Part shown: positions 14,919 through 23,008 of the stretch, one piece after another | Layout: each line of letters starts with the position of its first letter | Position numbering within the stretch: position 1 is the stretch's first letter | Origin: Nanobdellati archaeon | GTDB taxonomy: Archaea; B1Sed10-29; WALL01; WAMD01 | Assembly (NCBI GenBank): GCA_015522495.1 | Contig: WAMD01000017.1 | Coordinates: 1-29,519, forward strand | Reading direction: 5' to 3' | Length of the DNA: 29,519 nucleotides | Position numbers and translations under genes: made by a program | The notes under the pieces: model-generated | Seen by the model: only the letters and a program-made list of their open reading frames with translations | What the model was told of the DNA's origin: nothing | The model's database searches: none

Positions 14919-15976
14919 TCCACCAACTCCTTTATCTCCTTGGCGGGAACCCCTACCTCAATGAGCTTTCCTATTATCTGGATCCTTTTTCTTTCGTTAT
15001 TCTTTCTAGTTAGATATTCAAATATAGGGAGCGGCCCATCAGGGTATATGGATGCAAGCCTTTTTATCTTGTCCTCAAATTCTTTGTCTATTTCTATTTC
15101 TATTCTGCCAAACTCTTTTTTCTCCAATATTTTACTCCAGTTCTTCTCAAATACTTCCTTATAAGGTAAGGTTCTAATTTTTGCAATATCCCCTATTGGT
15201 AATGTTGCAATTTCAATCAGGTCAGGAAATCCAAGGAATTTTAACAATTCTTCTATTCTTTCAGTTTTGATTCCTCTCAATCTCGCTCTTATTGCTGTTA
15301 ATGCAGCTTCAGCTTTTACCTTTTCTCTCCATGCATCTATCAGCTTTGAGGCGAAGGGTATCTTTGCCTCTTTTACCCTTGAGTAAAATGTCCTTTCAAC
15401 AAATCTATCAATTTCCTCTTCGGCTTCTTCCCAGCTTTCTGGGAGTGCCTTTGCAAAGAGTCCGGAGAAATTAGTTCTCTGAATTGCAACAGCCAAATCA
15501 GCTATTGTCCTAGCATTTTTCATCTCATCAATCCTTGAAGCAGTCAAGCTTCCAATAGGATATACTGCATAATCTGGGATCTCCATATCCTTCATTTTTG
15601 ATTTTATGAGTAATTTCAGTATTTTGGCTTCAAACCTCATAATATAAGCGTCAGCAACTCTCCTGAATTCAGATGGTGTATCTTTTGATAGATCTTGTAA
15701 TTCTGAAAGGAATTTCTTCTCCATCAGGATGTGTAGCTCTTTTGCATTTGTCACATTACAGCAATCTGCGTACGCCGTTTCCTTCAAGTACGTGAGAAAA
15801 GAATTGAAGCTAGTCGCTTCACACATCTTTGATAATTCATCTGTGGTTAGGAATGCACTACTTCTAGCGCTAGCTTTTGCATTGGCGTATAGGTACTTTG
15901 ATGCAGGCATAACCCTATAAGTAGCGTAAGCTGCTAGTGCCCCTACAAATCCTATTGAAAGCAAAATTGTTATCAT
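14915..15976 (-). CDS. atpC: A-type ATP synthase subunit C
   Basis: The 353-aa subunit C (V-ATPase d-like) is the funnel that joins the c-ring to the D/F axle. The YLYANAKASARSSAFLTTDEL opening of the mature fold and the mid LTASRIDEM/LPESWEEAEEEIDRF segments fit the family. Unusually, residues 2-22 form a hydrophobic stretch (ITILLSIGFVGALAAYATY) that could span the membrane before the soluble fold. The start is supported by ATGA overlap with atpE and a GGGAGC SD; an internal ATG at 15910 would remove the hydrophobic segment but has a weaker SD. Confidence 0.92.
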   Translation of the reverse strand: MITILLSIGFVGALAAYATYRVMPASKYLYANAKASARSSAFLTTDELSKMCEATSFNSFLTYLKETAYADCCNVTNAKELHILMEKKFLSELQDLSKDTPSEFRRVADAYIMRFEAKILKLLIKSKMKDMEIPDYAVYPIGSLTASRIDEMKNARTIADLAVAIQRTNFSGLFAKALPESWEEAEEEIDRFVERTFYSRVKEAKIPFASKLIDAWREKVKAEAALTAIRARLRGIKTERIEELLKFLGFPDLIEIATLPIGDIAKIRTLPYKEVFEKNWSKILEKKEFGRIEIEIDKEFEDKIKRLASIYPDGPLPIFEYLTRKNNERKRIQIIGKLIEVGVPAKEIKELVE

Positions 15977-16512
15977 ACGAGCTCCCTGCTTATCACTGTT
16001 TTAATCTTTGGCAGCTTTTCCTCCATTATACTTTCTAAAGTCAAGTCATATGTTATGTCCTTTCCAACTAGTTTTACTCCAGTTATCCCCTTTACTACAT
16101 GTATCTTTTTCTTGAACAACTTTTGATAGTAGTTGCTATCAGCGTACACCTCTAGATCTTTTTCATCTACCATGTGTCGCTTTATGTATTCTAGATATTC
16201 CTTTGAGTGGGCGATCTTCTTCATGTCTTTCTTCACGTCTGTTATGAGCTGATTTACGAGTTTTTCTTTTTCTCTTTGATATTCAAGTTTCATTTTCATC
16301 CTGATTTCGTTTAGATGAGCTCTTTTACCCAGTTCTTTTGCTTGTTTTATTATGGGCCTCTGTTCGTTGTCAATCTCTTTCAGCTTGGCTTTTGTCGCAT
16401 TCCTTATTTTTTTTATTCTTTTTTCTGCTTCGTTCTCTAGTCTTTCTACGTCTCTTCTATACTTCCTTTTTATTTCATTTTCCAGGCTAGATATACTACC
16501 AATTAGTTTCAT
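15973..16512 (-). CDS. atpE: A-type ATP synthase subunit E (peripheral stalk)
   Basis: The 179-aa subunit E pairs with H to form the peripheral stalks that hold the A3B3 head against rotation. It has a long charged coiled coil (residues about 8-95, rich in Glu/Lys/Arg) and a small globular C-terminal domain (about 100-179, with VHVVKGITGVKLVG-like strands). It follows atpK by 9 bp, with SD GGAG six bases before the ATG. Confidence 0.92.
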   Translation of the reverse strand: MKLIGSISSLENEIKRKYRRDVERLENEAEKRIKKIRNATKAKLKEIDNEQRPIIKQAKELGKRAHLNEIRMKMKLEYQREKEKLVNQLITDVKKDMKKIAHSKEYLEYIKRHMVDEKDLEVYADSNYYQKLFKKKIHVVKGITGVKLVGKDITYDLTLESIMEEKLPKIKTVISRELV

Positions 16513-16521
16513 CCAGATCTC

Positions 16522-17019
16522 CTACCCAAGCACGCCAATACCTACGACTAACACTATCAAAGCAACTACGAAACCGAATATAGCTGGTGTTTCTGCCTGA
16601 CCTGCAAACACAATGCTAGGAACAAACGCATCCTTGTTATTTGCACTGGCTGCAACTCCAGCAGCTGCTATCTTACCCTGGAATATAGCTGACAAACTAG
16701 TTGCAGCTACAATTAATCCAGCTGCAAACATCACTCCGCCTTGCCCTAGAGTGATTTCCTTTGTTGTGCCTAGAAGTCCTGCACCCATTGCGATTAGCAG
16801 GGCTATAATGAATCCGTATATTGTTTGCGTCTGTGGGAGTGCTTGAAGCACTAGTGCACTCTTGAAGTTCTCTTTGTTCTCTGAGACTGCTCCTGCTCCA
16901 GAGACTCCAGCAGCGTACACACCCATTACAGTTGCGAAACCAGCTGTTCCCAATGCAACAACTGCCCCTAATAGTGCAAGGGTTTGCCCGTTTATTATTT
17001 GTATTAGCCATTCAGCCAT
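16522..17019 (-). CDS. atpK: A-type ATP synthase proteolipid subunit K (c-ring), Na+-type site
   Basis: The 165-aa protein has four membrane helices, that is, two fused hairpins. The second helix carries ALPQTQTIYG and the fourth GQAETPAIFG. Only the second hairpin keeps the ion-binding carboxylate (Glu143), as in the Enterococcus hirae NtpK type with one carboxylate per four helices. Leu61, Thr64 and Gln65, plus Gln114 in FQGK, coincide with the known NtpK Na+ ligands (Leu61, Thr64, Gln65, Gln110, Glu139), with the same 29-residue spacing between the last two. This predicts a sodium-driven enzyme. The gene lies between atpI and atpE as usual. Confidence 0.95.
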   Translation of the reverse strand: MAEWLIQIINGQTLALLGAVVALGTAGFATVMGVYAAGVSGAGAVSENKENFKSALVLQALPQTQTIYGFIIALLIAMGAGLLGTTKEITLGQGGVMFAAGLIVAATSLSAIFQGKIAAAGVAASANNKDAFVPSIVFAGQAETPAIFGFVVALIVLVVGIGVLG

Positions 17020-17023
17020 TTTA

Positions 17024-18925
17024 TCAAACCTCCGTTATTCTTTTTTTAGCATTAAATGGGGAATAAGGTTCTCCTCCTCCTTCGTAGAACTTTGAGAAGA
17101 ACTCAAGGAAGTGAAGCCTTAATGAGTGAACGAATGCGCCCAGTGAATTTATCCCCATGTTGAAAGCATGTCCAAATATTACTATAGTAAGTGCTACCAC
17201 CCATCCAACTAACGGTACCATATCACCTGCTAACTTTGCCATGAAGTTAACAGCTAGGGCTATACCCCCAGTTCCCAATGCAAGGGACATTAACCTAGCG
17301 TAGGAGAACCAGTCACCTAGGAATCCAGTATAGTCAAATATGGACAAGCCAGCAAGTATAGCACCACTTTGTAAATACGCTCCGATGAAGTTTAACACGA
17401 CGGACAATCCAATAAGGGCAAGTCCTACTATTAATAAGTTAATCCCTATAAGTTTGCCGATTACTATGGAAAGCATGCCTAGTATGAAGGTTAACATAAC
17501 AGCAGAGGGCCTCATTGCATCAAGATACTCTTTTCTTTTTATTTTTTCTATTAAGCCGAGTAGTAAACCTACTGTTATGTGAGTTAGACCCACAGCTAAT
17601 GCTATGAGAAGGACTATTGTAGCTTGTTTCATTGGATCTATCCAATATGGTATGTGGAACGCGTCTGTTAATAGGCTACCCAACCAGCTCCCAAACAAAG
17701 CACCTAACATTGTTGTAAATAAACCACTTAGAGATATTATATACCCAAAATCCTTTATCCCCTGGTTTGTTCGCCCTAGCCCATGAGCGATTAGGAACCC
17801 TATCAACATCATGGCTATGCCGTACACTGCATCTGTAAGCATGAACCCGAAAAAAAGGGCGAATGAAAATGCTAGTATCGGGGTTGGGTCTATATGTCCA
17901 TATTTTGGATATCCATATAAAGCTGTTATCCTCTCAAATGCTTTTATTGGCTGTGGATTGTTTAGTAGTGTGGGAGCGTCTTTTCTCTCAATGGATGTTA
18001 TATAATATGGCTTCAAATACCTATTAGCTAGTTGCGTGAACCTCTTCCAGTTTCTCTCTGGCAGCCACACATTGAGTTTAGATATGGCATATCCAGTTTC
18101 CGTGCTGCCTATTGCTTTGAGTTTTTCCATTACTATCTCTAGGTCTCTTATTATCCCCTCAAGGGGTCTATGTTCCTTTTCCCATATTTTTGTTAGCCTC
18201 TCCTCTTCCCTGTTTATATCTATTGTGAGTTTATCTATCTTTTTGTTTATTTCTTCTCTTACTAACCTTGGTTTCCCGGACGCCATTGGTGGTTTAATTG
18301 GGACAAAACCAATTTCATGTAGTTCCTTTATCACTTCATTTTTGTCTTTCTTCCCAAAGAATATAGCTAGGAAATACATCCTTTTATCTACATCAGTAAT
18401 AACTTTTACACCAGGTAATTTGTTTACATCACTAATAGCTTTCTTTAAAATTAGACCAGTAGCTGTGCCAATCACCTCAGACTCATTGTAAACAGAAAAA
18501 TCCAAGTTATCAGGGAACATATTTAGATCTCTTAGCTTTTCACGCTCATTTTCTAATTCCTTTTCAAGTTCCTTTATGTTTGTCTTTGTTTTTTCCTTGA
18601 GCTTTTCAATCTCATCTTTAGCATTTAAGATTATGTCGTTGATGCTTTTGTCAACTATGACTTCTCTTACTCTCGTTTTAGGGAATAGTACATCCAAAGG
18701 GTTCAGCTTTTGAGCTGGTTTGTATTCGTGTAATCCTTCAAGCATTTTTTCTGCATCAACCTTCAAGGAGAAAACTTCAGAGTAATCATCAACAACTTTT
18801 TTGTCCCAATCGCTTAATTCATCAATTTGACAAATATTCTCCTTTTGTAAAATACTTATAAAATTCAGCAATTTGTCGTTGGGAGCTACAATAGATGTAT
18901 GCAATATTGTCTTAGGTAAAAACAT
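17024..18925 (-). CDS. atpI: A-type ATP synthase subunit I (a)
   Basis: The 633-aa stator subunit contains the ion half-channels. A cytoplasmic N-terminal half (about 1-335) with coiled-coil segments (near 85-120 and 220-265) binds the peripheral stalks. The C-terminal half has seven or eight membrane helices. The essential arginine is Arg544 in FSYARLMSLALGTGG, followed by the conserved FGHAFNMGINSLGAFVHSLRLHFLEFFSKFYEGGG tail region (shown here as the segments FGHAFNMGIN and LHFLEFFSKFYEGGG). It follows ahaH by one base and precedes atpK by 4 bp. Confidence 0.96.
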   Translation of the reverse strand: MFLPKTILHTSIVAPNDKLLNFISILQKENICQIDELSDWDKKVVDDYSEVFSLKVDAEKMLEGLHEYKPAQKLNPLDVLFPKTRVREVIVDKSINDIILNAKDEIEKLKEKTKTNIKELEKELENEREKLRDLNMFPDNLDFSVYNESEVIGTATGLILKKAISDVNKLPGVKVITDVDKRMYFLAIFFGKKDKNEVIKELHEIGFVPIKPPMASGKPRLVREEINKKIDKLTIDINREEERLTKIWEKEHRPLEGIIRDLEIVMEKLKAIGSTETGYAISKLNVWLPERNWKRFTQLANRYLKPYYITSIERKDAPTLLNNPQPIKAFERITALYGYPKYGHIDPTPILAFSFALFFGFMLTDAVYGIAMMLIGFLIAHGLGRTNQGIKDFGYIISLSGLFTTMLGALFGSWLGSLLTDAFHIPYWIDPMKQATIVLLIALAVGLTHITVGLLLGLIEKIKRKEYLDAMRPSAVMLTFILGMLSIVIGKLIGINLLIVGLALIGLSVVLNFIGAYLQSGAILAGLSIFDYTGFLGDWFSYARLMSLALGTGGIALAVNFMAKLAGDMVPLVGWVVALTIVIFGHAFNMGINSLGAFVHSLRLHFLEFFSKFYEGGGEPYSPFNAKKRITEV

Positions 18926-18926
18926 G

Positions 18927-19241
18927 TTACCAATCCTTTATTAAGCTGGATACAATTTTTGTTTTCAGCTTGTCTTTTTTCTTTGAAAATTTCATTCTTA
19001 GTTTAGATATCTTGTTTTTATACTCTTTTTCTATTTTTTTGCCTTCTATACTCGCTTCTTTTATTCCTTCCTTCTTTGCATTTTCTATTTTTAATTTACT
19101 TTTGTTTCTTTCATTGTTAATTCTCTTTTTTGACTTTTCTATTTCTATTTGGATTTTGTTTTCAAGCTTAATCTTTTTATCCTCTAATAGCTTATCGTAT
19201 TTTACCTCAAGTTCCCTTAGCTCTTCTATTGAGTTTGCCAT
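18927..19241 (-). CDS. atpH: A-type ATP synthase subunit H (peripheral stalk)
   Basis: The 104-aa product is almost one continuous charged coiled coil, with the opening MANSIEELRELEVKYDKLL. This is the size and character of subunit H (AhaH), which intertwines with E in the peripheral stalk. Its identity rests on composition, length and first position in the order H-I-K-E-C-F-A-B-D. The ATG lies one base after the eS27 stop, so the ATP synthase genes begin without any gap after the ribosomal genes. Confidence 0.82.
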   Translation of the reverse strand: MANSIEELRELEVKYDKLLEDKKIKLENKIQIEIEKSKKRINNERNKSKLKIENAKKEGIKEASIEGKKIEKEYKNKISKLRMKFSKKKDKLKTKIVSSLIKDW

Positions 19242-19242
19242 T

Positions 19243-19413
19243 TCACTCGCCTTTCTTCATTATAGTATAACCACACTTTCCACAGTGCCATCTATCTTTA
19301 TGTTCAGCCATAAACACGCCCGGCCCACATTTTGGGCATGTCCTCTTTTTTGACTTTATTTTTTTGTTTTCTATGTTATAGTATTTGGACACTGTCTCAC
19401 TTCCCTTGGCCAT
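19243..19413 (-). CDS. rps27ae: 30S ribosomal protein eS27 (S27ae type, 56 aa)
   Basis: The 56-aa zinc-binding small-subunit protein begins [18 protein letters not shown]. It has two Cys pairs, CPKC near residues 26-29 and CGKC near 45-48, with [20 protein letters not shown] between, the S27ae zinc ribbon. Archaea lack the ubiquitin fusion seen in eukaryotes. Its ATG lies 17 nt inside the end of the eS24 gene, with SD GGCGAGGAG, so the two are coupled. Confidence 0.93.
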   Translation of the reverse strand: MAKGSETVSKYYNIENKKIKSKKRTCPKCGPGVFMAEHKDRWHCGKCGYTIMKKGE

Positions 19414-19771
19414 TCTCCTCGCCTCCTTCTTTTGTCGCTTTAGCTTTCTCCTCGCCTTTTTTCTCCTCGGCTTTCGGTTCCTCTACCTTTTTCGGCGTCT
19501 TGGCTTGCCTCTTGAGCATGTACCCTGGCTCTATGGACTTCATCATACTTTCTGACTCATATATTCGGATATCTACCTTTCCATCTCTAGCTCCGAATTT
19601 TTGGTTAACCTTTGCCACAACTACCAAATTCTCAGGAACATTCTTTTTCGCAGCTATATACTTTATTATGTCTGCTCTTGAGGGTGTTTCTCTTTCAAAT
19701 CTAATTGTTCCTTCCATCTCTGTCCTGTGTAATAGCCTGTTTTCCTTTTCTTTTGTTATCTCGATTTCCAT
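19397..19771 (-). CDS. rps24e: 30S ribosomal protein eS24
   Basis: This 124-aa small-subunit protein opens [18 protein letters not shown] and contains the family block [20 protein letters not shown] followed by [15 protein letters not shown]. The fold ends near residue 90. A low-complexity Lys/Glu-rich tail of about 34 residues extends beyond typical archaeal length. An SD (GGAGGAG) spans the end of the upstream kinase gene, whose TAA stop shares one base with this ATG. Confidence 0.95.
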   Translation of the reverse strand: MEIEITKEKENRLLHRTEMEGTIRFERETPSRADIIKYIAAKKNVPENLVVVAKVNQKFGARDGKVDIRIYESESMMKSIEPGYMLKRQAKTPKKVEEPKAEEKKGEEKAKATKEGGEENGQGK

Positions 19772-20259
19772 TATATCTCCTCCATTAGGGCTAATATTTT
19801 GTTAACATTACTTTTAATCTTTTTGTCTACGAACACCTCTACTAGTCCTTCGTCTGGTTGCCCATAATATAAATATGAACCCTCATCCATATTTGAAATA
19901 GCTGGGAGCGCTAAGAGGTCTTCTTCCCCAGTTACTTCTATTCTTGCTGGGAAATGTTTATCCCTTATTATTAATCTCATTGCTTCCTCGGCAGTAGCAC
20001 TTATATGGCCTGGTGGGTTTTCCACCTTCATCACCCATTTCCCGTATTGTTTTAGCTTACCTAACACGGTTTCCTCTGCAGGTTTTCTTTTTATCTTCCC
20101 GTCTATTGCTATCAAAATGGGCTTTTTACCTGTAGTTATTATGTTATACGCTGACTCATCCCCAATAACCACGCTACCTTCCTTTGCGTATTCTGGGTCA
20201 ATTATCCTCCCCAATGGTTTTTTGAGCATTGCTCTTAGTTTTCCTGTAAGTTTTTTCAT
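19771..20259 (-). CDS. GTP-dependent dephospho-CoA kinase (DUF359 family)
   Basis: The 162-aa protein belongs to the archaeal GTP-dependent dephospho-CoA kinases (DPCK, former DUF359), which phosphorylate dephospho-CoA to make coenzyme A. Visible family motifs are SVVIGDESAYNI (about 29-40), IDGKIKRKP (about 52-60), VENPPGHIS (about 78-86), GEEDLLALP (about 110-118) and YYGQPDEGLV (about 130-139). Length is normal. It overlaps spt4 (ATGA) and eS24, the conserved euryarchaeal placement. Confidence 0.92.
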   Translation of the reverse strand: MKKLTGKLRAMLKKPLGRIIDPEYAKEGSVVIGDESAYNIITTGKKPILIAIDGKIKRKPAEETVLGKLKQYGKWVMKVENPPGHISATAEEAMRLIIRDKHFPARIEVTGEEDLLALPAISNMDEGSYLYYGQPDEGLVEVFVDKKIKSNVNKILALMEEI

Positions 20260-20447
20260 TTCCCTACCCTCAGTGCGTACTTCCCAGGAGTTGTAATGTT
20301 AAGTAATTTTGCAACTTCAGAATTCTCAGGTGATATCACGACTATGGTACCCTTCCAGTTCGTGGTTAGATCCCCACCACAGTACGGGCACTTCCTTCCT
20401 TTTTCGACAATTCTTTTGCATGATTTGCATGCCCTGTACGTTGTCAT
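20256..20447 (-). CDS. spt4: Transcription elongation factor Spt4
   Basis: The 63-aa zinc protein (also called RpoE'') pairs with Spt5/NusG and increases RNA polymerase processivity. Two Cys pairs are seen (CKSC near residue 7 and CPYC near 20), followed by NWKGTIVVISPENSEVAKLL and the terminal GKYALRVGK typical of Spt4. It overlaps the rpoE stop and the DPCK start (both ATGA). Confidence 0.95.
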   Translation of the reverse strand: MTTYRACKSCKRIVEKGRKCPYCGGDLTTNWKGTIVVISPENSEVAKLLNITTPGKYALRVGK

Positions 20448-21037
20448 TTCTTACCACCCTTGGATTTTTCCTTACTCTTTTTACCTTTTCTTTTTTTCTT
20501 TTTGTCTTCTTCTATCCACTCTAATTTGCCAAGTCCATCTTGTCTCATTGTGAGCCCTATTTTACTTTCAGTTATAATAGGTTTCAAACTAACACTAACC
20601 ACTCTCGCTCTAACTGTGTCACCTTCCTTAAGCACTCGCTTTGTCTCTTTGCCCGCAAGAGTTCCAGTTTTTTCGTTAAATGATATAAAGTCATCTGTAA
20701 CTTGAGAAACGTGCACCAAACCATCTATTGGACCCATCTTGACAAATGCCCCAAATTGTGTTATCTCAGAGACTTTCCCAGTTATTACTTCATGTAATAC
20801 TGGTTTGTATACCACAGCCTCAAATTCAACATCATGATACGTTGCACCATCACCAGGAATTATCTTCCCTTCACCTATCTTTTTAACAGATGTAACTGTG
20901 AGGAGTAGACCCAAGTCTTTGTCTATTCTACCTTCGTATGACTCTCTCAACACATTCAGAGTAGATTCCTTCAACGGCTCTCCAAAATCTTTGGGGGGTA
21001 CCCTTATTGTATCTATTAATTTGACAGTTTTGTACAT
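20444..21037 (-). CDS. rpoE1: DNA-directed RNA polymerase subunit Rpo7 (RpoE)
   Basis: The 197-aa subunit forms the polymerase stalk with Rpo4. The N-terminal RPB7-like domain (1-80) begins MYKTVKLIDTIRVPP. An S1 OB-fold follows (about 82-165, with GKVSEITQFGAFVKMGPIDG), then a Lys-rich tail of about 25 residues. The reading frame extends to a GTG at 21046, but GGTGGTGAT there is the SD itself and overlaps the PIN-gene stop. The ATG at 21037 gives the family-typical N-terminus. Confidence 0.95.
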   Translation of the reverse strand: MYKTVKLIDTIRVPPKDFGEPLKESTLNVLRESYEGRIDKDLGLLLTVTSVKKIGEGKIIPGDGATYHDVEFEAVVYKPVLHEVITGKVSEITQFGAFVKMGPIDGLVHVSQVTDDFISFNEKTGTLAGKETKRVLKEGDTVRARVVSVSLKPIITESKIGLTMRQDGLGKLEWIEEDKKKKRKGKKSKEKSKGGKK

Positions 21038-21039
21038 AA

Positions 21040-21417
21040 TCACCACCCTATAAATCCATCAACATCTAATTTTTTCATTGATCTTATATATATGACAGGT
21101 ATTGACATAGATCTCGCCATTTTCCTGACTTCTTGGTCGGCAGTAGCTACTGGGATTTTGAATTGCTTCGCAACTTCTATTAACGCAGTATCTGCTTTTT
21201 TTGACACAGTATTTTTTACTTCATACTTTAGTGCATTTAACAATTTCAACCCAACCCCTTTCTTTTTTTCCTTTAACTCAGTCATCACAGGTTTTGGGAT
21301 TACAGCTAGTACTTTTTGCCCAGCCAGTCTCTCTAGCTCAGATACTAGATTCATCTTAAGTTTAATTGATTCCAGTATTATGCTCGTATCGACCACCACT
21401 TTAAAGTATTTTTCCAT
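21040..21417 (-). CDS. PIN-domain protein
   Basis: The 125-aa protein has the PIN-domain nuclease fold. It opens MEKYFKVVVDTSIILESI with the first metal-binding Asp (VVDTS), has a Glu in VMTELKEKKK, a mid SKKADTALIEVA Asp and VATADQEVRKMA toward the end. Its fixed position between aIF2-gamma and rpoE is typical of euryarchaea, where a conserved single-domain PIN protein, thought to act in rRNA processing, occurs. No antitoxin neighbour is seen, so a VapC toxin is less likely. A TTG at 21444 is possible, but the ATG at 21417 fits the family. It overlaps the aIF2-gamma end by 17 bp. Confidence 0.85.
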   Translation of the reverse strand: MEKYFKVVVDTSIILESIKLKMNLVSELERLAGQKVLAVIPKPVMTELKEKKKGVGLKLLNALKYEVKNTVSKKADTALIEVAKQFKIPVATADQEVRKMARSMSIPVIYIRSMKKLDVDGFIGW

Positions 21418-22600
21418 ATCCGACCAATCTCCATCTTCCCCCAATTTTTTTGCTTATGGCTGCTATCCACCCTTTATCCCCACATATTGGCCTCTTGAGT
21501 TCCACGACTAATGGTTTTAATTTTGTTATTTTACCTATTGTAACTGCGGTTCCTACAGTTAGTACTATCACCTCTCCCTTTTTGAAGGATTCAATCTTAT
21601 CTGTCCCTACGATACGTTTGAATAATTTGAATTCAAGTTTTACTTCATTTAGGATTGGGGGCAGTTTGTCAACCTTACCAAGTATGTTACCAATCATCTG
21701 GTCGTCCTTTGTAAATGCTGGATCTAAATCTGTCGCAACAGCTATTAGCCCTCCAGGGAGCGCTTCTTTCAATCTCTCTTTCCCTGCACTTAGTTCTTTT
21801 ATTTCTGTCTTAACTGGGATCCACCTTTTGTCTAAGTAGATACCAGGTCTTAATTCAACTTTATCATTTATCTTCAGTTTTCCCTGTATTATTGACCCCC
21901 CAACGACCCCACCAATCAGGTTATCTATTGAGGATCCAGGTTTGTTCACGTCAAAGCTTCTAACTATATACATTAGAGGATCCTTGTTTAGATCCCTTTT
22001 AGGTGTAGGAATGGCATCCTCGATAGTTTCTATTAACTTATCCAGGTTCACCTTGTGATTCGCTGCCATTGGTATTATGGGGGCATTCTCTGCAACAGTC
22101 CCTTTAACAAACTTTTTTATCTGCTCGTAGTTTTTCATTGCTTCTTCCTTGCTCACTAGGTCTATTTTATTTTGGACTATTACAATCTTGTCAATGTTTA
22201 GTATATCCAAAGCCATTAGGTGTTCATACGTTTGCGGTTGTGGGACTTCTTCATTTGCTGCAATCACTAGTATAGCTCCATCCATCAATGCTGCTCCAGA
22301 AAGCATAACAGTGACAAGCGTTTCGTGTCCTGGAGCATCAACTAAGGCAACCTTTCTTTCTACCTCTGTATCTCCGCCACAGTACGGGCACTTTTTCTCA
22401 ACTGTTAATTTTCCACATTTTTTACATTTTCTTATCTCTACATCTGCATATCCTAGTTTTATAGTTATACCCCTTTTCAACTCTTCACTGTGCGTGTCAG
22501 TCCATTTTCCAGTTAGTGCATAAGTTATTGTTGTCTTCCCATGGTCCACATGACCAACTAAGCCTATATTGACCTGTGCTTGTTTTGTTTTATACTGCAT
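21401..22600 (-). CDS. eif2g: Translation initiation factor aIF2 subunit gamma
   Basis: The 399-aa GTPase core of aIF2 delivers initiator tRNA to the 30S subunit. G1 GHVDHGKTT is at 16-24, DAPGHE (G3) and NKID (G4) follow. A zinc knuckle with CKKC and CPYC lies between switch 1 and G3 as in the family. Domains II and III follow, containing SFDVNKPG and GGVVGGSIIQGKL. Normal length and no intein. The ATG follows the eS6 stop with SD GGAGTGAGTGA. Confidence 0.97.
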   Translation of the reverse strand: MQYKTKQAQVNIGLVGHVDHGKTTITYALTGKWTDTHSEELKRGITIKLGYADVEIRKCKKCGKLTVEKKCPYCGGDTEVERKVALVDAPGHETLVTVMLSGAALMDGAILVIAANEEVPQPQTYEHLMALDILNIDKIVIVQNKIDLVSKEEAMKNYEQIKKFVKGTVAENAPIIPMAANHKVNLDKLIETIEDAIPTPKRDLNKDPLMYIVRSFDVNKPGSSIDNLIGGVVGGSIIQGKLKINDKVELRPGIYLDKRWIPVKTEIKELSAGKERLKEALPGGLIAVATDLDPAFTKDDQMIGNILGKVDKLPPILNEVKLEFKLFKRIVGTDKIESFKKGEVIVLTVGTAVTIGKITKLKPLVVELKRPICGDKGWIAAISKKIGGRWRLVGYGKIL

Positions 22601-22604
22601 TCAC

Positions 22605-23006
22605 TCACTCCTTCTTTTCCTTCTTCTCCTCTTTTTCCTTTCCCAGCAATTTGTCCAGTTTTTCGTTTCCTGCCTTTACCACCTTAACATTCAACTGTGC
22701 TATGTCTTCTGCAACTGTGTTTCCCCTAACTGTTTTTCTCTTTCTTTCTCCTTTCCTTTTTGGATGAAACCCTGGTCCTTTTGATAGAAGTATTCTCTTT
22801 CTCGAAGTCCCATGTAAATCTGATCTCATCGGAAATCCATTATTGTCTGAACCTCCAGTTATCACTAGTTCATATCCCACTAGACCTATTTGGTCTCCTT
22901 TTACTCTGTCTCCTATTTTTAGGTTGTACAAAACCTTTACTTGGTTTTTATCAAGCTCTTTCTGGTAACTCTTTCCAGTTTCTGGGTCTGAAACAATCAA
23001 TTTCAT
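22605..23006 (-). CDS. rps6e: 30S ribosomal protein eS6
   Basis: The 133-aa small-subunit protein begins MKLIVSDPETGKSYQKE. GGSDNNGFPMRSDLHG and the basic block GPGFHPKRKGERKRKTVRGN are family hallmarks. A Lys/Glu-rich tail ends the protein. An in-frame GTG at 23015 is part of the SD (GGAGTGGTGAAG), so the ATG at 23006 is the start; it lies two bases after the end of the aIF5B stop. Confidence 0.95.
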   Translation of the reverse strand: MKLIVSDPETGKSYQKELDKNQVKVLYNLKIGDRVKGDQIGLVGYELVITGGSDNNGFPMRSDLHGTSRKRILLSKGPGFHPKRKGERKRKTVRGNTVAEDIAQLNVKVVKAGNEKLDKLLGKEKEEKKEKKE

Positions 23007-23008
23007 CT

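Noticed and set aside
21040..21417. VapC toxin of a toxin-antitoxin pair
   Set aside because: No antitoxin gene beside it; the fixed position between aIF2-gamma and rpoE matches a housekeeping PIN protein.
22048..22056. A third CCTTGTG copy
   Set aside because: It lies within the aIF2-gamma coding sequence without a flanking inverted repeat or nearby tRNA.
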